Assembly (NCBI GenBank): GCA_017465565.1
Contig: JAFTWA010000002.1
Location: 27,164 to 91,163 of the forward strand
DNA from: Tyzzerella sp.
GTDB taxonomy: Bacteria; Bacillota; Clostridia; Lachnospirales; Lachnospiraceae
Direction: 5' to 3'
DNA: 64,000 nt
A model generated the notes under the pieces. The model did no database searches. It was not told where the DNA came from and worked only from the letters and a program-made list of their open reading frames with translations. Position numbers and translations under genes: made by a program. Positions 15,651 through 24,165 of the stretch are shown in pieces; the stretch's first letter is position 1, and each line of letters begins with the position of its first letter.

Positions 15651-17378
15651 ATGAGAAAAATTACAGGAAATAAATTATTGGTTAAGGCTTTGAAGGAAGA
15701 AGGCGTTGACATCCTCTTTGGTTATCCGGGAGCATGTACCATCGATATTAGCGATGAATTATATAAACAGGACTATACAAAGGTTATCCTGCCAAGACAT
15801 GAGCAGGCTTTAGTCCATGCTGCAGATGCTTATGCGCGTTCCACAGGAAAGGTTGGCGTGTGTCTGGTAACAAGTGGACCAGGTGCAACGAACCTTGTCA
15901 CAGGTATTGCAACTGCGAATTATGACAGTGTGCCACTTGTGTGTTTTACAGGTCAGGTGGCAAGACATTTGATTGGAAATGATGCGTTCCAGGAAGTTGA
16001 TATCGTCGGCATCACAAGAAGTATCTGCAAGTGGGGTATCACAGTCCAAAGAAGAGAGGACCTTGGAAGAATTATCAAAGAAGCTTTCTATATTGCACGT
16101 TCTGGCCGTCCAGGTCCAGTTGTGGTTGACCTTCCAAAGGATGTAATGGGAGAGCTTGGAAGTCCTGATTATCCAGAGACAGTCAATATCCGTGGCTATA
16201 AGCCAAATCCAGGATTACATATTGGACAATTAAAACGTGCCATGAAGATGTTAAAGAAGGCGGAAAAACCGTTATTTTTAGCAGGTGGTGGCGTGAATAT
16301 TGCAGGTGCAAATGAAAACTTTACAAAGATTGTAGATATTACAAAGATTCCAGTAGTCACAACGATTATGGGGAGAGGTGCAGTTCCTACTGACCATCCA
16401 TTATTTATTGGAAATCTGGGTATGCATGGTGCTTATGCGTCAAATATGGCAGTTGGAGAATGTGATTTATTATTCTCAATTGGAACCAGATTCAATGACA
16501 GAATCACAGGTAAACTTCACGAATTTGCTCCGAAAGCACAGATTGTACATATTGATATCGATACGGGTTCAATCTCAAGAAATGTGCATGTGGATGTGCC
16601 AATCGTAGCGGATGCAAAGGAAGCAACTGAAAAGATGTTAGAATATGTGGAAGAGCAGGAGACAACAGAATGGCTTGCGCAGATAGAAAGCTGGAAAAAT
16701 GAGCATCCACTCATGATGAAAAACCAGACAACTTTAACTCCACAGAAGATTATCGAAACAATCAATGAAACATTTGATGAAGCAATTGTAGTAACAGACG
16801 TTGGGCAGCACCAGATGTTTACGACACAATATCTGGCATTGAATGAAAAGAAAAAGCTGCTTACATCAGGTGGACTTGGAACTATGGGATATGGTTTCCC
16901 TGGGGCAATTGGTGCACAGCTTGGTAACCCAGACGTTCCAGTTATTGCAATTTCTGGAGACGGCGGTATGCAAATGAATATTCAAGAATTTGCGACAGCA
17001 GTATTACAGGAACTTCCAGTGATTTTATGTGTATTTAACAATACATATCTGGGTATGGTTCGCCAATGGCAGAAACTGTTTTATGGAAAACGTTATTCTA
17101 TGACATGTCTTCGTTCTGGAAAAGCATGCGAAGGTAAGTGTGGAACGGAAGGCTGTGAATGTCCTCCATATACACCAGACTTTGTAAAGTTAGCAGAGAG
17201 CTATGGTGCAAAAGGTCTTCGTGTATTTAGTCCAGATGAAATTGCACCGGCATTTGAAGAAGCGTGCAAGAATACAAAAGGGCCAACATTGATTGAATTT
17301 ATCATTAATCCAGAAGAATTAGTGTATCCAATGGTAAAACCAGGCGGAACTCTGGAAGAACTACTTATGGATTGCTAG
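15651..17378 (+). CDS. ilvB: Acetolactate synthase large subunit
   Basis: The catalytic subunit that joins two pyruvates, or pyruvate and 2-oxobutyrate, in branched-chain amino acid synthesis, using thiamine diphosphate. The catalytic glutamate is in RHEQ (about residue 51). The diphosphate-binding motif runs GDGGMQMNIQEFATA and ends with NN. A cysteine-rich segment (residues 485-507, Cys486, 493, 497, 502 and 504) interrupts the usual text between GKRYS and PDFVKLAE; typical enzymes have only a short linker there. This could bind metal or an iron-sulfur cluster; that is inference. AAGGAGGGC precedes the ATG. ilvN follows after 17 bases. Confidence 0.96.
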   Translation: MRKITGNKLLVKALKEEGVDILFGYPGACTIDISDELYKQDYTKVILPRHEQALVHAADAYARSTGKVGVCLVTSGPGATNLVTGIATANYDSVPLVCFTGQVARHLIGNDAFQEVDIVGITRSICKWGITVQRREDLGRIIKEAFYIARSGRPGPVVVDLPKDVMGELGSPDYPETVNIRGYKPNPGLHIGQLKRAMKMLKKAEKPLFLAGGGVNIAGANENFTKIVDITKIPVVTTIMGRGAVPTDHPLFIGNLGMHGAYASNMAVGECDLLFSIGTRFNDRITGKLHEFAPKAQIVHIDIDTGSISRNVHVDVPIVADAKEATEKMLEYVEEQETTEWLAQIESWKNEHPLMMKNQTTLTPQKIIETINETFDEAIVVTDVGQHQMFTTQYLALNEKKKLLTSGGLGTMGYGFPGAIGAQLGNPDVPVIAISGDGGMQMNIQEFATAVLQELPVILCVFNNTYLGMVRQWQKLFYGKRYSMTCLRSGKACEGKCGTEGCECPPYTPDFVKLAESYGAKGLRVFSPDEIAPAFEEACKNTKGPTLIEFIINPEELVYPMVKPGGTLEELLMDC

Positions 17379-17395
17379 GAAGGAGGACGTGATTT

Positions 17396-17905
17396 ATGAA
17401 TTCGAATTTAAAAAAGAGATGGATTTCACTATTTGTAGAAAATCAGGTCGGTGTACTTCCTAAGATTTCAGGGCTTTTCTCAGGAAAGTTATATAACTTA
17501 GAAAGCCTTACTGTAGGGCCAACCGAGGATCCGACTGTTTCACGTATGACGATTGCGACATATAGTGATGATGAGACATTTGAGCAGATTAAAAAGCAGC
17601 TTAACAAGATGGTAGAAGTTATTAAAGTAATTGATTTCACGAACAGTTCTGTATGTATGAAAGAATTACTTTATGTAAAAGTTAAGAAGTGTACAAGAGA
17701 AGACAAGGAAGAGATTTTCCAGATTGCACAGTCTTTCAATGCGAAGATTGTTGATTACGGAAAAGACAGCCTGCTCTTAGAATTTGTACACTCAGCAACA
17801 AAAAATGATGCGATTATTAAGCTGATGAAAGAAGAATTCCAGACGATTGAAGTTGTTCGCGGCGGAAGCGTTGGAATTGAAGCAATTAATATGACACAGC
17901 GTTAG
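17396..17905 (+). CDS. ilvN: Acetolactate synthase small (regulatory) subunit
   Basis: A 169-residue regulatory subunit that activates IlvB and gives feedback inhibition, typically by valine. The N-terminal ACT domain reads WISLFVENQVGVLPKISGLF (about 10-29), with YNLESLTVGPTEDPTVSRM just after. The C-terminal half matches the usual ALS small-subunit domain (RGGSVGIEA near the end). AGGAGGACG is 6-10 bases before the ATG. It is cotranscribed with ilvB. Confidence 0.95.
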   Translation: MNSNLKKRWISLFVENQVGVLPKISGLFSGKLYNLESLTVGPTEDPTVSRMTIATYSDDETFEQIKKQLNKMVEVIKVIDFTNSSVCMKELLYVKVKKCTREDKEEIFQIAQSFNAKIVDYGKDSLLLEFVHSATKNDAIIKLMKEEFQTIEVVRGGSVGIEAINMTQR

Positions 17906-17916
17906 TTGAAAAAAGT

Positions 17917-17947
17917 AGAGTGCACTCTAAAATTTAGAGTGCACTCT
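17917..17947. promoter_or_regulatory. Paired palindromic operator before ilvE promoter
   Basis: The perfect 12-bp palindrome AGAGTGCACTCT occurs twice, at 17917 and 17936, 19 bases apart and linked by AAAATTT, so the whole 31 bases is itself a palindrome. It ends 1 base before the -35 box of ilvE. No T-run follows, so it is a poor terminator and a good candidate double operator for a dimeric repressor (TetR- or GntR-like spacing). The regulator is not identified. Confidence 0.6.
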
Positions 17948-17948
17948 C

Positions 17949-17977
17949 TTGACATTGTATAAAAAAAGTACGATAAT
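17949..17977 (+). promoter_or_regulatory. Promoter of ilvE
   Basis: TTGACA, exactly 17 bases, GATAAT, ending 37 bases before the ilvE start. It touches the paired palindrome. Confidence 0.85.
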
Positions 17978-18014
17978 AGCATTTAGATAAAAAGTACGAA
18001 TGGGGGAACTCGGT

Positions 18015-19040
18015 ATGAGTAACAAACAGATTGATTGGTCAAATTTAGGTTTCGGTTATATTCAGACAGATAAAAGATATGTTTCAAATTATAAAGATGG
18101 TGCGTGGGATGAAGGCGGCCTCACAGAAGATGCGAATATCGTGTTAAATGAGTGTGCAGGTGTACTTCAATATGCACAGACTATTTTTGAAGGATTAAAA
18201 GCATATAGAACAGAAGATGGACACATTGTAACATTCCGTCCTGACCTCAATGCACAGAGAATGGTAGACAGTGCAAAGAGACTGCAGATGCCACCATTCC
18301 CAGTAGAAAGATTTGTGGAAGCAGTAGAACAAGTAGTTGCGGCAAATGCAGATTTTGTTCCACCATACGGTTCAGGCGCAACCATGTATCTCCGTCCATA
18401 TATGTTCGGAAGTAATCCAGTTATCGGTGTAAAACCAGCAAGTGAATATCAATTCCGTATCTTTGCCACACCGGTAGGACCATACTTCAAAGGCGGTGCA
18501 AAGCCAATCACAATCCGTGTTTGTGATTATGACCGTGCAGCTCCGCATGGAACAGGTCATATCAAAGCTGGTCTTAACTATGCAATGAGTTTGTATGCAA
18601 TCGTAGATGCACATGAGCAAGGCTATGATGAAAATATGTATCTTGATTCTGCAACAAGAACAAAAGTAGAAGAAACAGGCGGGGCAAACTTTATCTTTAT
18701 CACAAAAGACGGCAAGCTTGTAACTCCGAAATCAGATACAATTCTTCCATCAATCACAAGACGTTCGCTTTGCCATGTAGCAAAAGAATATCTCGGCATG
18801 GAAGTGGAAGAAAGAGAAGTTTATTTATCAGAATTAGGAGACTTCGCAGAATGTGGTCTCTGTGGTACAGCAGCAGTTATTTCTCCAGTAGGAAAGGTAG
18901 TTGACCACGGTAAAGAAATCTGTTTCCCAAGCGGAATGGATGAAATGGGACCAATCACAAAGAAATTGTATGACACATTAACAGGTATCCAGATGGGCAG
19001 AATTGAAGCACCAGAAGGATGGATTCATGTAATTAAATAA
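18015..19040 (+). CDS. ilvE: Branched-chain amino acid aminotransferase
   Basis: A pyridoxal-phosphate fold type IV aminotransferase that performs the last step of valine, leucine and isoleucine synthesis with glutamate. Of 341 residues, the key regions are QTIFEGLKAYRTEDG (about 55-69), RPYMFGSNPVIGVKP, GTGHIKAGLNYA with the probable cofactor lysine, and the ECGLCGTAAVISPVG region near the end. An ATG at 18000 is in frame, but GGGGGAA sits between it and the ATG at 18015, so the latter was chosen. It has its own promoter, preceded by the paired palindrome, so it is controlled apart from ilvBN. Confidence 0.94.
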   Translation: MSNKQIDWSNLGFGYIQTDKRYVSNYKDGAWDEGGLTEDANIVLNECAGVLQYAQTIFEGLKAYRTEDGHIVTFRPDLNAQRMVDSAKRLQMPPFPVERFVEAVEQVVAANADFVPPYGSGATMYLRPYMFGSNPVIGVKPASEYQFRIFATPVGPYFKGGAKPITIRVCDYDRAAPHGTGHIKAGLNYAMSLYAIVDAHEQGYDENMYLDSATRTKVEETGGANFIFITKDGKLVTPKSDTILPSITRRSLCHVAKEYLGMEVEEREVYLSELGDFAECGLCGTAAVISPVGKVVDHGKEICFPSGMDEMGPITKKLYDTLTGIQMGRIEAPEGWIHVIK

Positions 19041-19052
19041 GATTTCGATAAG

Positions 19053-19085
19053 AGAGCACGATAAATTGTCGTGCTCTTTATTTTT
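19053..19085 (+). terminator. Terminator after ilvE
   Basis: AGAGCACGATA pairs with TGTCGTGCTCT over a short loop, followed by TTATTTTT. Confidence 0.9.
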
Positions 19086-19140
19086 GTAAATATTTGTGTT
19101 ATAATATAACGAACTATGGTTAGGAAATGGAGGTGTGCCT

Positions 19141-19896
19141 GTGGAGGCATACACAAGTTTTGCATCTGTCTATGATACGTTCATGGATAATATTCCATAT
19201 GAAGACTGGGCAGACTATCTGAAAGAACTGCTAACTGAATACGACATAAAGGACGGTCTCGTTCTGGATCTTGGCTGTGGAACTGGCAATATGACAGAGC
19301 TTCTGGCGGCGTCGGGTTACGACATGATTGGTATCGACAATGCAGAAGAGATGCTGGATATCGCCATGGAAAAGCGCGCAGCTTCAGGACACGATATCTT
19401 ATATCTTCTTCAGGATATGCGTGAGTTTGAACTCTATGGAACGGTAAAAGCCATTGTAAGCATCTGTGATTCCATAAATTATATTACTGAGGAAGAAGAC
19501 CTTTTAGAAGTATTCCGTCTGGCAAATAATTATCTGGACCCAAAAGGTGTATTTATTTTTGATTTTAATACAGTATATAAATACAGCGAAATTATGGGAA
19601 ACCAGACAATTGCGGAGGACCGTGAGGATTGTAGTTTTATCTGGGATAACTATTATTATGAGGATGAACAGATTAACGAGTATGAGCTGAGCCTTTTTAT
19701 CAAAGAAAAGGATTCGGATTTGTACCGCAAATATCAGGAAACCCATTTCCAGAAAGCATATGATTTGAAAACCATCCAGAGACTGGTGACAGAGTCTGGA
19801 TTAGAATATATTACAGCATATGATGCGTTTACAAGAAATGCTCCGACAGAGAAGAGTGAGCGCATCTACGTGATTGCGAGAGAACAAGGAAAATAG
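19141..19896 (+). CDS. Class I SAM-dependent methyltransferase
   Basis: A 251-residue cytoplasmic methyltransferase. The SAM-binding motif is LDLGCGTGNMTELL (about 41-54), followed by the acidic motif GIDNAEEML and a DMREF segment. The target is unknown; family members in Firmicutes next to hslO/nadE are usually annotated only as methyltransferases. The start is GTG at 19141, with GGAGG 7 bases upstream; an in-frame GTG at 19135 is too close to that site. TATAAT at 19100 is the probable -10. hslO follows after 15 bases, so the two are likely cotranscribed. Confidence 0.85.
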   Translation: MEAYTSFASVYDTFMDNIPYEDWADYLKELLTEYDIKDGLVLDLGCGTGNMTELLAASGYDMIGIDNAEEMLDIAMEKRAASGHDILYLLQDMREFELYGTVKAIVSICDSINYITEEEDLLEVFRLANNYLDPKGVFIFDFNTVYKYSEIMGNQTIAEDREDCSFIWDNYYYEDEQINEYELSLFIKEKDSDLYRKYQETHFQKAYDLKTIQRLVTESGLEYITAYDAFTRNAPTEKSERIYVIAREQGK

Positions 19897-19911
19897 AAAG
19901 AGGAAAATAAT

Positions 19912-20790
19912 ATGAAAGATTATATTGTAAGAGCAACCGCTGCAAATAATCAGGTGAGAGCATTTGCGGCGACAACAAGAGAGGTAGTGGAGACTGCGAG
20001 GGCAGCACACAATACGAGTCCGGTAGCGACAGCAGCACTGGGGAGACTTCTCACAGCTGGTGCGCTTATGGGAAGCATGATGAAGAATGAAAAGGACATG
20101 CTGACGATTAAGATTCAGTGTGACGGTCCGATTCAGGGACTCACCGTTACAGCAGATGTAGCTGGAAATGTAAAAGGATTCGTGGAAAATCCTGACGTGA
20201 TGCTCCCGCCAAGTAAAAAGGGAAAATTAGACGTAGCTTCCGCCTTAGGTCTGGGTGTTCTTAGTGTTATCAAGGATATGGGATTAAAAGAACCATATGT
20301 TGGGCAGACTATTTTGACAACAAGCGAAATTGCTGAGGATTTGACGTATTACTTTGCAACATCAGAACAAGTGCCATCGTCTGTTGGACTTGGGGTGCTT
20401 ATGGAAAAGGATAACACAGTAAAGCAGGCAGGTGGATTTATTATCCAGGTAATGCCTTTTGTGGAGGATGCAGTAGTTGATAAATTAGAGGCAAATATTG
20501 CAAAACTTGATTCTGTGACATCAATGCTGGATAAGGGATATTCTCCAGAAAAGATTTTGGAGACAGTGTTAGAAGGCATGGATGTGCAATATACAGATAC
20601 AATGCCGACAGCGTTTAACTGTAACTGCTCAAAATCAAGAGTGGAAAAAGCGTTAATCAGCATTGGCAAAAAAGATATTCAGGAAATGATTAATGATGGA
20701 AAGCCTATTGAAATGCATTGTCATTTCTGTAATACAAGTTACCAGTTTACAGTAGAGGAACTAAAGGACATACTAAAGAAAAGTAAATAG
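19912..20790 (+). CDS. hslO: Hsp33 redox-regulated chaperone
   Basis: A 292-residue holding chaperone that is switched on by oxidation. The C-terminal zinc site has all four cysteines: Cys237 and Cys239 in NCNCSKSR, Cys270 and Cys273 in CHFC. The N-terminal domain has ALGRLLTAGALMGSM (about 42-56) and GPIQGLTVTADVAGNVKGFV (about 72-91). The length is typical. It is followed 9 bases later by nadE, in a probable operon with the methyltransferase upstream. Confidence 0.96.
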   Translation: MKDYIVRATAANNQVRAFAATTREVVETARAAHNTSPVATAALGRLLTAGALMGSMMKNEKDMLTIKIQCDGPIQGLTVTADVAGNVKGFVENPDVMLPPSKKGKLDVASALGLGVLSVIKDMGLKEPYVGQTILTTSEIAEDLTYYFATSEQVPSSVGLGVLMEKDNTVKQAGGFIIQVMPFVEDAVVDKLEANIAKLDSVTSMLDKGYSPEKILETVLEGMDVQYTDTMPTAFNCNCSKSRVEKALISIGKKDIQEMINDGKPIEMHCHFCNTSYQFTVEELKDILKKSK

Positions 20791-20799
20791 GAGGCTCTT

Positions 20800-22716
20800 A
20801 TGAAACAGGGATTAGTAAAAGTAGCAGCGGCAACACCAAATATTCAGGTTGCAGAAGTAGATTATAACACACAGGAAATTTGTAAATTAATTGACGAGAC
20901 AGTGGCAAATGGAGCGAAAATCGTTGCATTTCCAGAACTTTGTATTACAGGCTATACTTGTGGAGATTTATTTTCACAAGATATTCTGCTCAAAAAGACA
21001 AAGAAAGCCTTGAAAAAAATCATTGCCCACACCATGGGAAAGGATGCTTTGATTTTTGTCGGACTCCCATACATGGTGCGCAACAAATTATATAATGTAG
21101 CAGCGGCAATCTGTAACGGCGAATTGCTTGGTATGGTAACCAAGACATTTCTGCCAAACTACAATGAATTTTATGAAATGAGACAATTTAAGGAAGGTCC
21201 TAAGAAAGCGGACTGGATTCAGTTTGAGGGAGAAAAAATTCCATTTGGACCACAAATTTTATTTGAATGTGAAGAAATGCCAGATTTAATAGTTTCAGCA
21301 GAAATCTGTGAAGATGTCTGGGCTCCGATTCAGCCAAGTATTATGGCTGCGACATGTGGAGCAACGATTATTGTAAACTGTTCTGCAAGCAATGAGACAG
21401 CAGGAAAGGACGCATACCGTAAGGCTTTGATTTGTGGACAATCTGCAAGACTGATTGCGGGATATGTTTATGCAAATGCAGGCGAAGGAGAATCTACGAC
21501 AGATGTAGTATTTGGCGGACACAACATAATCGCTGAAAACGGAACCATTTTAAAAGAAGCAGACCGCTATGTGAATGATACTATTTACAGCGAAATTGAC
21601 ATTGAGAGAATTGTAGGTGAAAGATGTAAAAATACTACGTTCCAAATGTCTGAAGATTATGCGGATTTAATAAAAGTTCCATTTTCTCTGAATGTAGAAG
21701 AGACGGAGATTACAAGAACATTTGAAGCGCTTCCATTCGTTCCAAGTAACGCAGAGGCCCGCAAAGAGTTATGTGAGGAAATCCTTACAATCCAGGCAAT
21801 GGGATTAAAGAAACGTCTTGCACATACCAATTGTAAGAGTGCAGTTGTAGGTATCTCTGGTGGCTTAGACTCTACGTTAGCCCTTCTTGTTACGGCGAAA
21901 GCATTTGATATGCTTGGAATCGATAGAAAATGCATTGAATCTGTTACGATGCCATGCTTTGGCACAACGGACAGAACCTACACAAATGCCTGCACTTTAA
22001 CACAGAAGCTGGGTGCAACACTCAGCGAAGTAAACATCAAAGATGCAGTTCGAATCCATTTCCGCGATATCGGACATTCAGAAGACCAGCATGACGTGAC
22101 ATTTGAAAATGCGCAGGCGAGAGAACGTACGCAGGTACTTATGGATATTGCCAATAAGACCAATGGTATGGTAATCGGTACCGGCGATATGTCGGAGCTG
22201 GCGCTTGGCTGGGCGACATACAACGGAGACCACATGTCTATGTATGGTGTAAATGCATCGGTACCAAAGACTATGGTGCGTCACCTTGTGCAATACTATG
22301 CAGATACTTGTGTGGATGAAGAGTTAAAAGCAGTGCTGCTTGATATTTTAGATACACCAGTAAGTCCTGAGTTATTGCCACCAGAGGAAGGGGAAATTGC
22401 CCAGAAAACAGAGGATTTGGTTGGCCCATATGAGCTGCATGATTTCTATCTGTATTACATGCTTCGCTATGGTTATACACCAAGCAAGATTTTCCGTCTT
22501 GCAAAGTTAGCATTTGCAGGTATGCATGATGAAGAAACAATCCTAAAATGGATGAAGACATTCTACCGCCGTTTCTTCTCGCAGCAATTCAAACGCTCGT
22601 GTGTTCCGGATGGACCAAAAGTGGGAACGGTTGCATTGTCACCACGTGGAGACCTTAGAATGCCAAGTGATGCATGCGCAGCAATATGGCTCAAGGATTT
22701 AGAAGGACTTAAGTAA
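20800..22716 (+). CDS. nadE: Glutamine-dependent NAD+ synthetase
   Basis: A 638-residue two-domain enzyme that makes NAD from nicotinic acid adenine dinucleotide, ATP and ammonia from glutamine. The N-terminal nitrilase-type glutaminase has FPELCITGY (catalytic Glu), KTFLPNYNEFYE (Lys) and SAEICEDVW (Cys). The C-terminal synthetase has the ATP loop VVGISGGLDSTLALL (about 350-364) and GTGDMSELALGWATYNGDH. Length matches the long, glutamine-using form. AGGAGG precedes the ATG. A terminator closes the operon. Confidence 0.96.
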   Translation: MKQGLVKVAAATPNIQVAEVDYNTQEICKLIDETVANGAKIVAFPELCITGYTCGDLFSQDILLKKTKKALKKIIAHTMGKDALIFVGLPYMVRNKLYNVAAAICNGELLGMVTKTFLPNYNEFYEMRQFKEGPKKADWIQFEGEKIPFGPQILFECEEMPDLIVSAEICEDVWAPIQPSIMAATCGATIIVNCSASNETAGKDAYRKALICGQSARLIAGYVYANAGEGESTTDVVFGGHNIIAENGTILKEADRYVNDTIYSEIDIERIVGERCKNTTFQMSEDYADLIKVPFSLNVEETEITRTFEALPFVPSNAEARKELCEEILTIQAMGLKKRLAHTNCKSAVVGISGGLDSTLALLVTAKAFDMLGIDRKCIESVTMPCFGTTDRTYTNACTLTQKLGATLSEVNIKDAVRIHFRDIGHSEDQHDVTFENAQARERTQVLMDIANKTNGMVIGTGDMSELALGWATYNGDHMSMYGVNASVPKTMVRHLVQYYADTCVDEELKAVLLDILDTPVSPELLPPEEGEIAQKTEDLVGPYELHDFYLYYMLRYGYTPSKIFRLAKLAFAGMHDEETILKWMKTFYRRFFSQQFKRSCVPDGPKVGTVALSPRGDLRMPSDACAAIWLKDLEGLK

Positions 22717-22724
22717 AAATTAAG

Positions 22725-22754
22725 AAAAAGGAAGGCGAAAGTCTTCCTTTTTTT
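22725..22754 (+). terminator. Terminator after nadE
   Basis: AAAAGGAAG pairs with CTTCCTTTT, followed by TTTTT. It abuts the pilus promoter. Confidence 0.9.
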
Positions 22755-22755
22755 G

Positions 22756-22784
22756 TTGACAAATTCTGGAAATTCATCTATAGT
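22756..22784 (+). promoter_or_regulatory. Promoter of the pilus operon
   Basis: TTGACA, exactly 17 bases, TATAGT, about 97 bases before the first pilus gene. It begins 1 base after the nadE terminator. The leader (22791-22880) has no obvious further structure. Confidence 0.8.
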
Positions 22785-22880
22785 GAACTTACTCTTCAAA
22801 AAGAGCAAATCTATTTTCAACGGGAGATTCATCCCAATTATCCAAAGTAAAAAGAATTCTATACGGAAAGGAGGGAAATA

Positions 22881-24164
22881 TTGAAGAAGAAATGGAAAAT
22901 ATTAATGGCGTTTTTGCTTTTGTTTGTTTTGGGCTTTCGCAGTGAGTCTGTTCAGGCAGCAGGCAGTACCGTTACGCGCTATGAAAGAACCTCGCAATTA
23001 GATCCTGAGAAATTGTTATATGTACACACAGGGATTTTCGAGGTGGACGGCATAACTGCTTTCTGTGCAGAGTGGACTAGGGGCGCACCATGGGTGGGTT
23101 CTCAGACGAGCGAGTGGATGCCGATTACGGACGATGAGTTTAGAAAGGTTCTGTACTATGGTTATAATGGGCCCATGGATAAGGGGTATACCTATGTAGA
23201 AACCTCCATGGCCGCTTCAGGGGCAAATGGTGCAGGAACCTGTTCCCTTGGCAGAATGATGCTTGAGGAAATTGCAGAATACGAATCACCGCCAAACTCA
23301 TTTAAAGCATGGCTGGTGGAAACCAACAATGGAAATACGCAGGATTTGGTTTTTTACACCGTAGTTGAAGGCGGTGACTTGCGTGTGAAGAAGGTTTCAT
23401 CGGATGTATCTATGACAGAAGGGAATACAAATTATTCGCTGGAAGGGGCTGTTTACGGAGTCTATTCGGACGCGGCTTGCGAGACATTAGTCAGTGAGCT
23501 GACGACAGACGCAAATGGAGAGACACCAACTGTTTTTGTTGAAACAGGAACTTATTATGTGAAAGAGATTAGTGCACCGGATGGTTTTCTGCTGAGTGAA
23601 GAAATCCAGGAAGTCGAAGTAGTTGCTTCGAGCACATGCGTTGTAACCATGGCAGATGCTCCGCAGACGGTGACTCCAGGGCTTTTGATTCAAAAGGTGG
23701 ATGCAGAAACAGGAGAGAATGTGCCACAGGGTACGGCTGTTCTGTCTGGAGCCCAGTTCCTTGTGAAGTTCTATGCTGGAAATTATGCGGACGGTGAGAA
23801 CCCAGAACTTGGCGGAGCCCAGGCAGATAAAGAGTGGATAATGCAGACAGACGTAAATGGACAAATTTTTATGAAGGATGAGTACAAAATTTCAGGAGAT
23901 GATTTCTGGAAAAACGAAGAGGGCGTAGCGGTGCTGCCGCTAGGGACAATAACGGTTCAGGAGATTGTACCACCAAATGGCTACCTGCTTAATTCCAACA
24001 TTTTTGTCCAAAAGATAGCGTGTGTTGAAACTGGTTATGAGGCGATTGAAGTCGCAGATTTTATATTTAAACTACCAGAAACCGGGTCAGGTCAAATGCT
24101 GGCAATTGCAATGACTGGAATCAGTTGTCTGGTATTAGGTACAAGAAAAACAAGGAGGCAATAG
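22881..24164 (+). CDS. LPXTG-anchored pilus tip/ancillary protein
   Basis: A 427-residue surface protein: signal peptide (1-27, ending VQAAG), C-terminal sorting signal LPETG, hydrophobic stretch and RKTRRQ tail. The N-terminal domain (about 30-165) resembles thioester adhesion domains: GITAFCAEWTRGAP with Cys62, VLYYGYNGP, and NGNTQDLVFYTV. Two SpaA/Cna_B-type domains follow (about 170-255 and 265-390), each starting like LRVKKV or LLIQKVD and ending with KEISAPDGF or QEIVPPNGY, where Lys and Glu can form isopeptide links. The start is TTG with GGAGGG before it. First gene of the operon and lacking a clear pilin motif, it is most likely the tip adhesin. Confidence 0.85.
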   Translation: MKKKWKILMAFLLLFVLGFRSESVQAAGSTVTRYERTSQLDPEKLLYVHTGIFEVDGITAFCAEWTRGAPWVGSQTSEWMPITDDEFRKVLYYGYNGPMDKGYTYVETSMAASGANGAGTCSLGRMMLEEIAEYESPPNSFKAWLVETNNGNTQDLVFYTVVEGGDLRVKKVSSDVSMTEGNTNYSLEGAVYGVYSDAACETLVSELTTDANGETPTVFVETGTYYVKEISAPDGFLLSEEIQEVEVVASSTCVVTMADAPQTVTPGLLIQKVDAETGENVPQGTAVLSGAQFLVKFYAGNYADGENPELGGAQADKEWIMQTDVNGQIFMKDEYKISGDDFWKNEEGVAVLPLGTITVQEIVPPNGYLLNSNIFVQKIACVETGYEAIEVADFIFKLPETGSGQMLAIAMTGISCLVLGTRKTRRQ

Positions 24165-24165
24165 A

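Noticed and set aside
17917-17947. The AGAGTGCACTCT palindrome pair as the ilvBN terminator
   Set aside because: The stem is strong but followed by CTTGACATTG rather than a T-run, and it abuts a near-consensus promoter; an operator is a better reading, though termination is not fully excluded.
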